64,000 nt of DNA from Phycisphaeraceae bacterium (lineage in GTDB: Bacteria > Planctomycetota > Phycisphaerae > Phycisphaerales > UBA1924). The stretch is taken from assembly GCA_015200025.1 (NCBI GenBank), contig CP054186.1, positions 2,774,643 through 2,838,642 of the forward strand, given 5' to 3'. The notes below the pieces were generated by a model. It saw only the letters and a list, made by a program, of their open reading frames with translations. It searched no databases and was not told the origin of the DNA. Below are positions 31,539 to 40,566 of this stretch, in pieces. The position numbers were made by a program, and so were the translations under genes. Position 1 is the first letter of the stretch. Every line of letters starts with the position of its first letter.

Positions 31539-32849
31539 TCAAGGAGTCGTGTTGGGCACCCACTTCGTTGGGTCGCAGCCGCAGCCTGTCGTGCAAGGTG
31601 TGCCAGGGTTATTTGGATCCCAAATGTAGTCATTCGGATCAATTGTGTCACCATAGCAGCGCCGGATGCAATCGATCAGCTTCTGACGGAAGAAAGGATC
31701 GGTGTGCCACGGAGGTGGCTCGAAGTACGGCTTCGGGCGCTCGTTGGGCGGGACCAGACGCCACTTCACGGGCTTGTTGGGGTCGTAGTTCCCGCCGGGG
31801 CAAGGAGTGAGGAGTACACGAGGATCAGGGTTTGTCCCAACAGGGTACGGCCCCTTGATTTCTCCGGTCTGGGGCTCGATGATGTAGTAGTAGTTGCCAA
31901 TCTTAATATAGACCACCGAATGGCCCAGCGGATTGCCGTTGCAGTCGGTCCACTCAAACCACAGATTGTACCCTTCCATGTCAGGATACATGCCGCGAAG
32001 GTGGTGCAAGAGCCACGCGAGCATCGCATCGGAGAAGTCGTCGCAATCGAAGCCCGGCGCAAGGTAGTCATACCAAAGCCACCCATCAATCGCGGTATCT
32101 TTGCTGTACAGGCATCGCGGAACACAGCCTCGATCCGTCCCGGGAGGACCCCAGCCAAGCCTGCTCTTCTTCACCCACTCCAGAAGGCAATCGGGGATCT
32201 CGGGGCGGGCGGGCGTTGGGAGTGGCGTCCCCGGTGCGATGACGGCGAGGTCACCAAGATAGACGGTCGAAGCGATGACACTGATCTTTGTATCAGATTT
32301 CAGGTCGTTTCCCTCGGCAAGGAGAAACGAGGTCTCGGGCAGTACGCCGTCAGCCTGTTCACCAAAAAGCCCACTCAAGGCAAGCTCGACGTGCTTGTCC
32401 AACGCGATTGCATCGGCACCGAATGGAGTCTTCAACTCACCGGTGATCGTGTAGTTTTTGAACGCTTGGAGAATGGTGGGCTCATCTCTCAGGAGGTCGC
32501 CGAAGGTGTAGTAGCCGGCAAGCCGCGGATCGGGTTGGAGGCGATGTTGATATATCTTTCCGAAAAGATCAAACGCGTCTGCGAACGGCACCCAGTTTGC
32601 CGGAATCTCCTGCGGGCGAGAAAACATTGGACCCTGCGCCCAAGCGGGACGCTGGCCGGTGTCCATGAACTCCCAATAGGCCCTTGCCCACGTCCTAATC
32701 TCCAACCGGGTCTGTTCGCTCATCACTTGGCCGGGCTGCTGCTGCCAGCCGAGCGGGAACTCGGGCCAGCCTCCCTGCGCCACGGCGGGGCGAGCGCCGA
32801 GAAGGCACATCACACTAACCGCGATGATACTCAATAGCCGCTTCATCAT
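31539..32849 (-). CDS. Secreted transglutaminase-like cysteine protease fold protein
   Basis: The 436-aa protein has a signal peptide (MMKRLLSIIAVSVMCLLGARPAVAQ). The C-terminal half contains DCDDFSDAMLAWLLHHL, then GHSVVYIKIGNYYYIIEPQTGEI, and spaced cysteine pairs. Cys in a CDDF turn, His in GHS and an acidic residue after the next strand (EPQ) match the Cys-His-Asp/Glu order of bacterial transglutaminase-like (BTLCP) domains. AAGGAG precedes a double ATG. It is exported, so within the prophage it may be cargo altering the host envelope, or non-phage DNA picked up by the element. Substrate unknown. Confidence 0.72.
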   Translation of the reverse strand: MMKRLLSIIAVSVMCLLGARPAVAQGGWPEFPLGWQQQPGQVMSEQTRLEIRTWARAYWEFMDTGQRPAWAQGPMFSRPQEIPANWVPFADAFDLFGKIYQHRLQPDPRLAGYYTFGDLLRDEPTILQAFKNYTITGELKTPFGADAIALDKHVELALSGLFGEQADGVLPETSFLLAEGNDLKSDTKISVIASTVYLGDLAVIAPGTPLPTPARPEIPDCLLEWVKKSRLGWGPPGTDRGCVPRCLYSKDTAIDGWLWYDYLAPGFDCDDFSDAMLAWLLHHLRGMYPDMEGYNLWFEWTDCNGNPLGHSVVYIKIGNYYYIIEPQTGEIKGPYPVGTNPDPRVLLTPCPGGNYDPNKPVKWRLVPPNERPKPYFEPPPWHTDPFFRQKLIDCIRRCYGDTIDPNDYIWDPNNPGTPCTTGCGCDPTKWVPNTTP

Positions 32850-32887
32850 GTAGACTCCTTTCATGTGAGGCAAAAAGTCAACCGGCA

Positions 32888-33334
32888 CTATGGCTTGGGG
32901 GCAACGGCAAACGCCAACGTGTCTTTCAGACCTCCGCCGGTAAACCATCCGCCGTTGCCCTCACGAGCATCCTCAGCCCAATCAACAACCATTGTGATTT
33001 CCCCCACTGTGCTGGTGAGTTGGGCCGTCAAGCGGAGGCGCCCGCCGCCAGGTCGGGGCTGCTGATACTCTGTGGTTCCCTGAAAGGCGACGCCGCCCGG
33101 GTTTGCGACACCCGATACAGCGTTGCCTTGCACAGCCAGAATCAACTGAGTGAAAGGGAGGGTCTGAGGCCCTCGCTGAGCGGGCGCCAGCGCCCAATTA
33201 CCCTGGATTCTCGCCAGTTGTGCCGCGCTCGCAGCGGACGGGGACGGCCCAACAGTGGGCCTCGGTGAACGGTTACATGATGAGGCGGCGAGCATTAAGA
33301 ACAACGATAGCAGGATGTACAGGTATCTGCCCAT
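32888..33334 (-). CDS. Small lipoprotein
   Basis: The 148-aa protein has signal YILLSLFLMLAASSC with lipobox ASSC, a Pro/Ser linker, then ARIQGNWALAPAQ and alternating strands to FTGGGLKDTLAFAVAPKP. The IQGNW opening followed by beta strands resembles lipocalin-like domains, but the match is weak. It precedes the transglutaminase-like gene by 38 nt and probably shares its transcript. No catalytic residues are seen. Confidence 0.65.
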   Translation of the reverse strand: MGRYLYILLSLFLMLAASSCNRSPRPTVGPSPSAASAAQLARIQGNWALAPAQRGPQTLPFTQLILAVQGNAVSGVANPGGVAFQGTTEYQQPRPGGGRLRLTAQLTSTVGEITMVVDWAEDAREGNGGWFTGGGLKDTLAFAVAPKP

Positions 33335-33461
33335 AGGTCAAGTGTACCCACTGTGGGCGGGGACCGCAATCATGTTGACGAATCCACAAGCACCCCTCAG
33401 GTTCGCCGGAGAGCTCGCCGCCGAGCCCCCCAGCACCTGTGCTGACCTGCCCGGGCATGGC

Positions 33462-35405
33462 TTACACCTCGCCCTTGCTCTTGACACCGCAGCGCGGGTC
33501 CTGCAGGTTGACGCCGAAGTCGTGGTACCCACGCATCCGGATGCCGAGCATGTTGAAGTCCGCGTCCGAGGTCTCGACGGTCGGGGCCTCCTGGCCGTTA
33601 AGGAACGCCATCTCGATGACCGGCAGGTCGTTCGGATCGGCGAGGAGGTACCACGCCTTGGCGGAGTTGCCGGTGTAGAGCGCATTGGACAGGTAGCGGC
33701 TGACCTCGATGCGGAACTTGCCCTGGTGCGGGTTGGCGACGGGGAACTTGGTGTTCGCGGTCGTGTCCCGGAGCTCGACGCTCTTGTAGAGCTGCGTGCC
33801 CATCGCCGAGAGTGCTGTCGGCACCAGCATGATCGCGGGCATCACGCCCGTCGGCTTGCCGTCGGAGTCCACGAGGTCCATGAAGGCGACCTCGCCCTTG
33901 GTGAGGCCGTCGATGCCGAGGGCGGTGTCCGCACCCGAGACGAAGTTCTTGTTGCCGGCGCTGAAGAACGCGGCGTTGTTCATGAACGCCGTCCAGAAGA
34001 CGTCGTTGATCTTCAGGCCCGAGCCACGGCCGAGCTTGCGGGGCACCGTGGTGATCGCGCCGAGGTCGTCGTTGATGATGTCGCGGCGGTCGATCGAGAG
34101 CATCAGGCCGTAGGTGTCGGCCTTGTTGGTGTACGTCTCCTCGCCGAGTGTGCCCTGCTTGAGCTCGCCGCCGGGGGCGACCTGCTCGTACTGGTCCTTG
34201 CCGACCAGGCGGTAGCTGGTGACGGTCTTGAAGTCGCTGACGTTGCGGACGGCGCAGATGCTCCGCCAGACGCGCTCGACGCTGAAGAAGCCCTCGAGCA
34301 GGAACTTGTTGGCGACGTTGGAGAGGATGCCGCCCACGTCGATGGTGGTCATGCCCGCCTCGATGCCGCGTCCGAACGCGGCTTCAAGCACGCGGCGGCT
34401 GTCGCGGAAGGTGCGGCCCGTGTAGCCGTTGGCGATCGCGGCCTCGAAGAGGAGTTCCTGCAGGCCCAGCCCGCCCTGGAACCGCTTGGCGGCGATCTCG
34501 ATTGCCTGCGTGGAGCAGACCTTCTCGATGCCTTCGAGCTTGGCGCTCTGGAAGCACGCGGCTTCGAGCACCTCGCTGGTCACGCTGGTGTCGGGGGCGT
34601 GGATGGCCGGGGCCTTGGGTCGGCTGGCGCGGAGAACCTCGAGCTCGGTCCGCGTGGCATCCCAGTTGTCGCGGATGGCCTGGGCCTCGATCTCGCTGTG
34701 CTTGCCGCCGCAGACCTTGCGGACGGCGGCGATGCGGGCAGTCTCAGCAAGGGCTGCAGCGCGGACCTGCTCGGGCGTCTGCTCGGTGGCGATGATTTGG
34801 GACGGGGTGGGATTGGAAGTCGTGGGGTCGTCGGCCATGACGCTGGGCTCCTTGTTCTGACGCGCGGCGATGCTCGCGCTGGTGCGGCCGTCTGCGCCGA
34901 GATCCACGAAACTGATCTCGCCGAGCGTGGCCTTGCGGACGACGTTGACCGGGCCGGTGAGTTCCTGGCCGTTGACCGTCGCCTTCTGGTTGTCCTTGAT
35001 GAACTCGAACTCCTCGACGCTCGCGCCGACGGAGGCTTGCCAGGGGAAGCCGTTCCGCGAGGACGCAACGACTTCTTTGGCGGCGCTCGTGTCACGCGAG
35101 ATCACACCCGTGGCGACGAGTTGCCCGGCCTCGACTCGGATGGCATCGGTGTGACCGACGCCCGAAAGCGGGTCGTGCCCGAAGCGGATAGGGCGTGCCT
35201 GCGACGGCACGGCCAAGCCCGCGAGGTCGATCACCACCGGGTGACGCCAGCCCCCGACGCGCATCGCGCCGCCGGTGTACGCGACCATCTTGAACCGGGG
35301 CAGCGGCGCACTCTGACCCTCCGCAGCAGCGGTGAACGAGATGTCGGCCGTCGCGGTCAGCGTGAGGGCGGGCAGGATCTTGGCGGATTCAGCGGTGACT
35401 GGCAC
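33462..35405 (-). CDS. Prohead protease / major capsid protein fusion
   Basis: The protein of about 647 aa has an N-terminal HK97-type prohead protease domain (RFGHDPLSGVGHTDAIRVEAGQLVATGVISRDTSAAKEVV, WQASVGASVEEFEF) with candidate catalytic His (GHDP) and Ser (QASVG). A linker around MADDPTTSNPTPSQ separates it from a HK97-fold major capsid domain running from residue 210 to the end. Such natural fusions exist in Mu-like and related phages; cleavage would release the capsid protein. GTG is chosen as start because GAGGAG lies 7 nt upstream; the ATG five codons earlier has no SD. It overlaps the portal gene end. Confidence 0.88.
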   Translation of the reverse strand: MPVTAESAKILPALTLTATADISFTAAAEGQSAPLPRFKMVAYTGGAMRVGGWRHPVVIDLAGLAVPSQARPIRFGHDPLSGVGHTDAIRVEAGQLVATGVISRDTSAAKEVVASSRNGFPWQASVGASVEEFEFIKDNQKATVNGQELTGPVNVVRKATLGEISFVDLGADGRTSASIAARQNKEPSVMADDPTTSNPTPSQIIATEQTPEQVRAAALAETARIAAVRKVCGGKHSEIEAQAIRDNWDATRTELEVLRASRPKAPAIHAPDTSVTSEVLEAACFQSAKLEGIEKVCSTQAIEIAAKRFQGGLGLQELLFEAAIANGYTGRTFRDSRRVLEAAFGRGIEAGMTTIDVGGILSNVANKFLLEGFFSVERVWRSICAVRNVSDFKTVTSYRLVGKDQYEQVAPGGELKQGTLGEETYTNKADTYGLMLSIDRRDIINDDLGAITTVPRKLGRGSGLKINDVFWTAFMNNAAFFSAGNKNFVSGADTALGIDGLTKGEVAFMDLVDSDGKPTGVMPAIMLVPTALSAMGTQLYKSVELRDTTANTKFPVANPHQGKFRIEVSRYLSNALYTGNSAKAWYLLADPNDLPVIEMAFLNGQEAPTVETSDADFNMLGIRMRGYHDFGVNLQDPRCGVKSKGEV

Positions 35406-36945
35406 TGGCGGTCTCCTCATCGAGTACTTCAGCGGGGTCTTCTGCCGGCGAGTTGGACGCCGGCGCGGCATTCTGCGGCGTTGCGAGCGCGAGGCCGAGC
35501 TCGTTCATGAGCGTGAGCTCTTTGGCACGCTGGCGGAGCTCCTGCTCCCAGTCGCGCCCCTGCCGAGCGAACTCTGCGGCGAGCGTGGTCGTGTGATTGG
35601 CCAGACGGGTCGCCTGCGCGTTGGCTTCTTTGGCGGGATCGACGTGCTCGACGCCATCCCAGAACCAAGCGTGCTCCGGGAGCGTGCGTGCGATCGTGCG
35701 GAGCGATTGCGGGAGCAACCCCTCGACCAGAACCGCCTCGTTGAGCCATGCCTTGAGGATGCGGTCGAGCACGGCGAGCTGCAGGTGGTGCTGCTCAACG
35801 CGGATGCTCTTGAAGTACACCTGATGGTCCAGGCGACCGCTGGCGTAGTTGTACCCCGACGAGTTCCCCGCCGCGACGTTGAACGGCATGTTCAGGCAGC
35901 GGGCGATCTCGTTGAGAACCTCGCGCTTGAACTCACCGAACGTGGTCGTCGGCTGCTCGGCGTGGACCTGCCCAAGCTTCCAGCCGCCGGGGAGTACCGT
36001 GGCGAGACGCTGCTCGAGTTCCACCTCGTCCATCGGCTCAAGCGGATCCGCCTCGCCGTTGGCGGGGCTGTCGGTGTAGATGACGGCGGCGAAGTTGGCG
36101 GCGGTCTCGGCGGCCGCGATGGTCGCGAGCGTGTACCGGCGGAGTTGCGCAAAGAGCGGGAGCGCCGGTGTGATGTCGGGGATGCCGCGGAGTTGGCCGG
36201 GCCGGTCGGCGCGGAAGTAGTGCACGACCGAAGCGGCGGGGAGCGTGTCGTAGGCGAACAAGTCGTCGATCGGAGCGTTCAGCGCGCGGAGGAAACTGCT
36301 GTCCCCGGGGTGGCGTTTGAGCACGCGGTAGGCGGAGGGGTTGCCCCACTGGTCCAGGAGGATGCCGTCGATCTCATCGGTGCGTCCACGCTGGAGCAGC
36401 GGCGTACAGACCTGATCGGCCTCGATGAGCTTGAGATCCAAGGACACGGGCGACGCCACGCCGGGGTTGTTCACCAGCAGCGCGAACGCCTCACCCGTCT
36501 CGGCACGAGCCATCCGCATGGTGCGGAGCTTGCCGGGCAGATCGACGGCCCGCGACCACTGTTCGAACGCGTCCTCGATGCGGGCGTTAGCGTCGGCGTC
36601 GCCAGACAGCATTTGCAGCCGGGGACCGGTGCCGATGGTGTCGTTGGCGAGCGTGAGGACGATGCCCTTGGCGTAGGAGTTGTTAGCGACCTCGTAGCGG
36701 GCGCGATTCCGGAGGACCCGCCGCACTTCGGGATTGATCGCAGCGTTGGGCGAGAGGCCGTCCGCGTTCGCCCAGTGCTTGCGGTTCTCCGGCGTGGTCT
36801 TGGCTGAGTCGAACTTGGCAACGACCAAACGACGGCCGCCGCGCGATCCGCCTCCATGCGGAGCACGCGACGCCGCCGGGGAGGGAGAGGCGGGCGGAGC
36901 TCCGCGACCGACCCGGCTCATGATGTTGGCAATGGCTTTCAGCAT
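35389..36945 (-). CDS. Phage portal protein, lambda gpB family
   Basis: The 518-aa protein shows the Phage_portal_2 sequence. Blocks include NPEVRRVLRNRARYEVANNSYAKGIVLTLANDTIGTGPRL, ARAETGEAFALL, VVHYFRADRPGQLRGIPDITPALPLFAQLRRYTLATIAAAETAANF and FGEFKREVLNEIARCLNMPFNVAAGNSSGYNYASGRLDHQVYFKSI. The portal dodecamer forms the DNA entry vertex. It follows the gpW-like gene by 7 nt and overlaps the capsid fusion. Confidence 0.94.
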   Translation of the reverse strand: MLKAIANIMSRVGRGAPPASPSPAASRAPHGGGSRGGRRLVVAKFDSAKTTPENRKHWANADGLSPNAAINPEVRRVLRNRARYEVANNSYAKGIVLTLANDTIGTGPRLQMLSGDADANARIEDAFEQWSRAVDLPGKLRTMRMARAETGEAFALLVNNPGVASPVSLDLKLIEADQVCTPLLQRGRTDEIDGILLDQWGNPSAYRVLKRHPGDSSFLRALNAPIDDLFAYDTLPAASVVHYFRADRPGQLRGIPDITPALPLFAQLRRYTLATIAAAETAANFAAVIYTDSPANGEADPLEPMDEVELEQRLATVLPGGWKLGQVHAEQPTTTFGEFKREVLNEIARCLNMPFNVAAGNSSGYNYASGRLDHQVYFKSIRVEQHHLQLAVLDRILKAWLNEAVLVEGLLPQSLRTIARTLPEHAWFWDGVEHVDPAKEANAQATRLANHTTTLAAEFARQGRDWEQELRQRAKELTLMNELGLALATPQNAAPASNSPAEDPAEVLDEETASASHR

Positions 36946-36952
36946 GGGCGGG

Positions 36953-37165
36953 TCAGACAGAACCGGGGGGGACGATCTTGGCGAACTTGATGCCGAGGCC
37001 GGGCTTCCTCGCGGCGGCCTTGGACGCGAGGTAGCGGTCGGCCTCGATCTGGTCCTTCAGCGGGTGCTGCTCAACGGACTGACCATCCACGGACGCCTTG
37101 GCAGGCTGCGACGCGGCGTCGCGGAGGGCCTGGTCGGGATCCGGAGATGGTGGGGCGTCGGGCAC
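36953..37165 (-). CDS. gpW-like small head protein
   Basis: The 70-aa product ends VDGQSVEQHPLKDQIEADRYLASKAAARKPGLGIKFAKIVPPGS. The pattern x-LKDQIEADRYLASKxAA...PPG recurs in small phage proteins encoded between terminase and portal, the position of lambda gpW, which closes the DNA-filled head. The start is GTG with GAGGAG upstream. The repeated bipartite element (copy 2) lies 35 nt upstream in its leader. Confidence 0.78.
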   Translation of the reverse strand: MPDAPPSPDPDQALRDAASQPAKASVDGQSVEQHPLKDQIEADRYLASKAAARKPGLGIKFAKIVPPGSV

Positions 37166-37199
37166 AGCAGGCTCCTCGTCTCGAAACGACGAGACGTCT

Positions 37200-37236
37200 C
37201 CCGGCTACATACGCCGTCGCTGGAGCCGCTGTCCGC
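37200..37236 (-). promoter_or_regulatory. Bipartite repeated element, copy 2
   Basis: On the minus strand it reads GCGGACAGC, 12 variable bases, GGCGTATGTAGCCGGG, identical in all 25 fixed positions and in spacing to the copy at 8872-8908. It is followed by a CGTCTCG/CGAGACG hairpin that ends just before the SD of the gpW-like gene. The location between the zinc-ribbon gene and the gpW-like gene suggests a leader element or processing site within the head operon. Confidence 0.5.
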
Positions 37237-37279
37237 TTTGCGGAGCGCCTGGGTCAAGTCATTCGATAGATCGAACGGG

Positions 37280-37462
37280 CTACGCCTGGGCTTCCCTGGT
37301 CGAGACACGCCGCCCGCAGTGCCGGCACTCCCGCCGGCGCACAATCGCACCGGCAATCCGCTTGAGGTAGAGCACTCGGAAGTGCTGGCATCCACAGCCA
37401 CGGCACACCAGCCCGAGGGGCTGGTCCTTCTCCGTCGGGACGACTCGCCGCACGCGTGGCAT
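37280..37462 (-). CDS. Zinc-ribbon protein, 60 aa
   Basis: The 60-aa product has CRGCGCQHFRVLYLKRIAGAIVRRRECRHCGRRVSTRE, a single treble-clef/zinc-ribbon like that of Com or NrdR N-terminal domains. The ATG overlaps the terminase stop (ATGA). Small zinc-ribbon proteins in this position of phage head operons may regulate translation (Mu Com) or help packaging. Real gene status is well supported by cysteine spacing and coupling; the function is not known. Confidence 0.78.
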   Translation of the reverse strand: MPRVRRVVPTEKDQPLGLVCRGCGCQHFRVLYLKRIAGAIVRRRECRHCGRRVSTREAQA

Positions 37463-39747
37463 CAGCGACGGTCTCCTCGGATGGCCGACAGTCGAATGCG
37501 TGGCCGGTTTGGCACTCGCGCGTCAGTGCCAAAGAGCACCGCACCCTGCATGGACGCGGCCACCGCCGCGCCGACGAGACCGTCGAGCCAGTGGTTATCG
37601 AGCCCTTCGACCCGCAGCTTCCATTCGTCCACGGTGCGGCCCCGGCCCTCTGTCCGCACGCGGTATTCGCTGGTGAGGTGCTCCGACAACAGGCGGTGTG
37701 GCTCTGGCTTCTGGCCGAACAGAGACAGCCCGCCGGGATCGCCCATGGGCACCGCCAGCCTCGCGTGCACAAAGGACTTCCAGTAGTTCGTGTCGAACAG
37801 GATGTGCCGAACCGCCCGCTTTCCGGTCACAATCGGCACACGCCAGTTCAGGCCGACCCGCTCGCCGCGCTTGCGCTTGTAGTCGCTGAAGGGCAGGCTG
37901 CTCGCACCGACATACCTGCCGTGGCTGGGGGTGAGCACGCTCGCATGCGGACTCTGGCGGCAGAACTGATAGACCACATCCGTGGATGAACCCCAGTTGG
38001 CGTCGATCAAGCATCGGTCGATCCGCACCATCGCGCCATCATCGCGCCGCCATTCGCGAGCAACAGTCGCCTCGATGAGACGCTCCAGGCCGCCGTAGAT
38101 CGCGCCTTCGACGCCGGCGCGGGGCGAAGCGGCCCCGAGCGTCCTGCGCACATCCCGAAGCGTGAAACACGCCTGCTTCTGATCCGGCTCCGTGCCGTAT
38201 TCGATGATGTGCCCGGTGAAGTCGTCCTCCCATGCGGCGACCAAATAGAACAGTGCCTTCCCTTGCACATCCACGAACATCGTCAGGTGCGAACACCCGA
38301 GTGGGACAAGCCCGCGGGCGTGCCCGTTCACCTTCGCTGCGATCTGGTCGGCGCTCAGAAGGTCGTCCGCGACCTCAACCTCCGGCAGCGGCTCGTTCTG
38401 GTACTCGGCGAAGAATGCGGCCTCGTTCTGCAGCCGCAGGTTCATGGCGTGCTGCACCGCCGACAACTCGTCGTGGTTGAACCGCTCCGGCCAGGCGATG
38501 ACCGCTCCCTCATCCATCGCCGTCCGGTGCTTGCCGTAGAACGCCGTGGCATCAATGCTCCCGCGGTCGGCGCGAAGCCCCTCGGCCCGCACGCGGGCGT
38601 ACTCGGCCCAGAGCTTCTCGTTCTTGGGGAACGAATAGACCATCTTGGTCCGCTCGCCCTGCCACTGCGGGTGCTTGTCGCGGTCGAGAATGCGGTCCGC
38701 CAGATCATCGGGGCGGACCACCGTTAGCGTCATCAGGCCGGCGATCTTCCGTCCGGGCCCGGCCATGCCCAGGATCGCGCCCGCGAGAATGCGCTCTCGG
38801 TTGGCGCACTGCGAAGGAGAGCGAGCGCTCTCGTCGGTCTGCGGGTCGTCGATCAGCACCAGCGATGGACGCACGCTCACGCCGTCCACCCGCTTGTGCT
38901 TCATGCCACGGATACGACCAGTGATCCCGGCCACGCGGATGATCGCCCCGGAGGCGACCGAACCGGAGATCGTCGGAAGCACGATCTCTTTGGCGGTCCA
39001 GCCGATGTGGGTCTGCTTGCCTTGGTAGAGCTGCCCTGACGCCCGCTGGTGAATGCCTTCGAGCGAGCGGATCGGGTGGCAGACCTCTGGGAAGTCGCCG
39101 CCGAGGATCTCGCTGTTCTCCAGCTCCGCCTTGATCGAGTCCAGCATCCCCGCCGCGTGCTCTTCGTCCGACCCCACGAGCGCCACGAACTCCCGGTGCC
39201 CGCACACCAACGCCCACAGACACGCAATCTCGCAGAGCGAGGTCTTGCCTGAGCCGCGCGGCATCGCCATCGCAAACAGCCCGCCCTCGAGCACCGCCTG
39301 TTCGATCTTGGCGATGACCTTGAGATGGTCATCCGACCACTTCAGGTGAAACGTCTGCGGGAAGTACGCCTCGCAGAAGTACCGGAAGTCCCGCGCGGCT
39401 CGATCTCGCCTGGCGGGGTCCGCAACCGACGGCAGATCACCAATGTCCCGTCCCGACAGCGACAACATCGCGTTGCGGAGCCGAGCACGCTCCTTCATCG
39501 CGTCGTAACCCGTCAGACCTTCGGGCGCATTGGCAGCATCGGCGATCGCCTCGTGCCGCGTGGTCGCCAGCCACGCCACGTATCGGAACAGATCAACCTT
39601 GCCCGCATCGCCGTCGGCCGCGACGCGGAACCCCGCGCGTGTGCGATGCCGGTGGAGCTGCCGCTCGCTGATCACCTCGCCCAGCGGTGTGCTATTGAGC
39701 AGCCGCGCGAGTTCGCCGGGCTTGAGTTTGCGCGGGTCAATCGCCAC
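37462..39747 (-). CDS. Phage terminase large subunit, GpA family
   Basis: The 761-aa protein has an N-terminal DNA-binding-like region (LARLLNSTPLGEVISERQLHRHRTRAGF). The packaging ATPase has Walker A AMPRGSGKT near residue 165 and Walker B LVLIDDPQTDE. The C-terminal nuclease half includes CLIDANWGSSTDVVYQF. The GpA/lambda-type sequence with FRYFCEAYFPQTFHLKWSDDHLKVI is clear. It cuts concatemeric DNA and drives packaging. The extra N-terminal HTH-like region may do part of the small-subunit job. Its first bases overlap the preceding 82-aa gene. Confidence 0.95.
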   Translation of the reverse strand: MAIDPRKLKPGELARLLNSTPLGEVISERQLHRHRTRAGFRVAADGDAGKVDLFRYVAWLATTRHEAIADAANAPEGLTGYDAMKERARLRNAMLSLSGRDIGDLPSVADPARRDRAARDFRYFCEAYFPQTFHLKWSDDHLKVIAKIEQAVLEGGLFAMAMPRGSGKTSLCEIACLWALVCGHREFVALVGSDEEHAAGMLDSIKAELENSEILGGDFPEVCHPIRSLEGIHQRASGQLYQGKQTHIGWTAKEIVLPTISGSVASGAIIRVAGITGRIRGMKHKRVDGVSVRPSLVLIDDPQTDESARSPSQCANRERILAGAILGMAGPGRKIAGLMTLTVVRPDDLADRILDRDKHPQWQGERTKMVYSFPKNEKLWAEYARVRAEGLRADRGSIDATAFYGKHRTAMDEGAVIAWPERFNHDELSAVQHAMNLRLQNEAAFFAEYQNEPLPEVEVADDLLSADQIAAKVNGHARGLVPLGCSHLTMFVDVQGKALFYLVAAWEDDFTGHIIEYGTEPDQKQACFTLRDVRRTLGAASPRAGVEGAIYGGLERLIEATVAREWRRDDGAMVRIDRCLIDANWGSSTDVVYQFCRQSPHASVLTPSHGRYVGASSLPFSDYKRKRGERVGLNWRVPIVTGKRAVRHILFDTNYWKSFVHARLAVPMGDPGGLSLFGQKPEPHRLLSEHLTSEYRVRTEGRGRTVDEWKLRVEGLDNHWLDGLVGAAVAASMQGAVLFGTDARVPNRPRIRLSAIRGDRR

Positions 39748-39985
39748 CTGCGGACATCTCCTTCACGAGCCAGGCGGCGTAATGCACGAGGTTCACGCTC
39801 CCGTCGGCGTTCACCGGCGCGCCCTCATCGATGTCGGCGCGGATCATCGCTTCTGTGACCGGCTTGCCGCCAAGCCGCGTGAGCACGCGGGCGGCATCCG
39901 CCACGGGCATCGCCGCCGGGTTGAGCCGGGACATTCCCTGTCCGCTCCCCGCAGGCTGGGAACTAGGCGCGTGTTCGGGAGTCAT
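39737..39985 (-). CDS. 82-aa prophage protein upstream of terminase
   Basis: Starts MTPEHAPSSQPAGSGQGM and carries LNPAAMPVADAARVLTRLGGKPVTEAMIRADIDEGAPVNADGSVNLVHYAAWLVKEM. This looks like a small helical DNA-binding or terminase-small-subunit-like protein; the segment also resembles the N-terminus of the terminase itself (ARLLNSTPLGEVISERQ...LFRYVAWLA). GGGAGG lies 8 nt before the ATG. It is the first gene of the minus-strand packaging operon, divergent from the plus-strand genes at 40156. Confidence 0.7.
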   Translation of the reverse strand: MTPEHAPSSQPAGSGQGMSRLNPAAMPVADAARVLTRLGGKPVTEAMIRADIDEGAPVNADGSVNLVHYAAWLVKEMSAGGD

Positions 39986-40155
39986 CGCGGACCTCCCGCG
40001 CAAACTTGCCCACATGGGCGGAAGAGTTGCCCACATGTCGCAGAATCATCGAGAAATGCAGGCCGATCGCCTTGCCTGTTCCCCGTCAGCCGGCCAATGT
40101 GTGTCCAACGCGAGCGGGAACAACGCACCCCCCGCACGCGACGGAGACCACGAAC

Positions 40156-40506
40156 ATGAACGCGACCACGAAGACCACGCTCGACCTCGCCAAGACGCTC
40201 GCCAAGAGCGGGTTCCACATCCCCGCGATCGAGATCCACACGCCCGACGGCCGCACCTGGAACATCGCGACGGTCCCCGCCGGACGCGGCCGCCACCTCG
40301 ACGGGCACTGGGGCCCACGCCCCGGAGCGCTTGGCGGCTTCCGCCTCTTCGAGATCAACCGCGATACCGACGCCCCCGACGAGCACGACGCGATCGACGG
40401 CGATACCTGGACCGCCGACGAGTTGGTCGACTACCTCCGGGCGGTCGGCCAGCCGAAAGACACGACGAGTTGGGACCGCAAGAACGACAACCACCCGACG
40501 ACCTGA
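40156..40506 (+). CDS. 116-aa prophage accessory protein
   Basis: The protein starts MNATTKTTLDLAKTLAKSGFHIPAIEIHTPDGRTWNIATVPAGRGRHLDG and has WTADELVDYLRAVGQP near the end. Mixed alpha/beta, no recognised domain. It opens a run of five small plus-strand genes within an otherwise minus-strand prophage. GGAG lies about 10 nt upstream. Similar short proteins with His/Trp-rich middles occur in accessory islands of phages, without known function. Confidence 0.65.
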   Translation: MNATTKTTLDLAKTLAKSGFHIPAIEIHTPDGRTWNIATVPAGRGRHLDGHWGPRPGALGGFRLFEINRDTDAPDEHDAIDGDTWTADELVDYLRAVGQPKDTTSWDRKNDNHPTT

Positions 40507-40566
40507 AGCCCGCGTAATGCGGGCTTCGCTGTTTACCAGAGACCACCAACCCAAAGGAGCACGACC

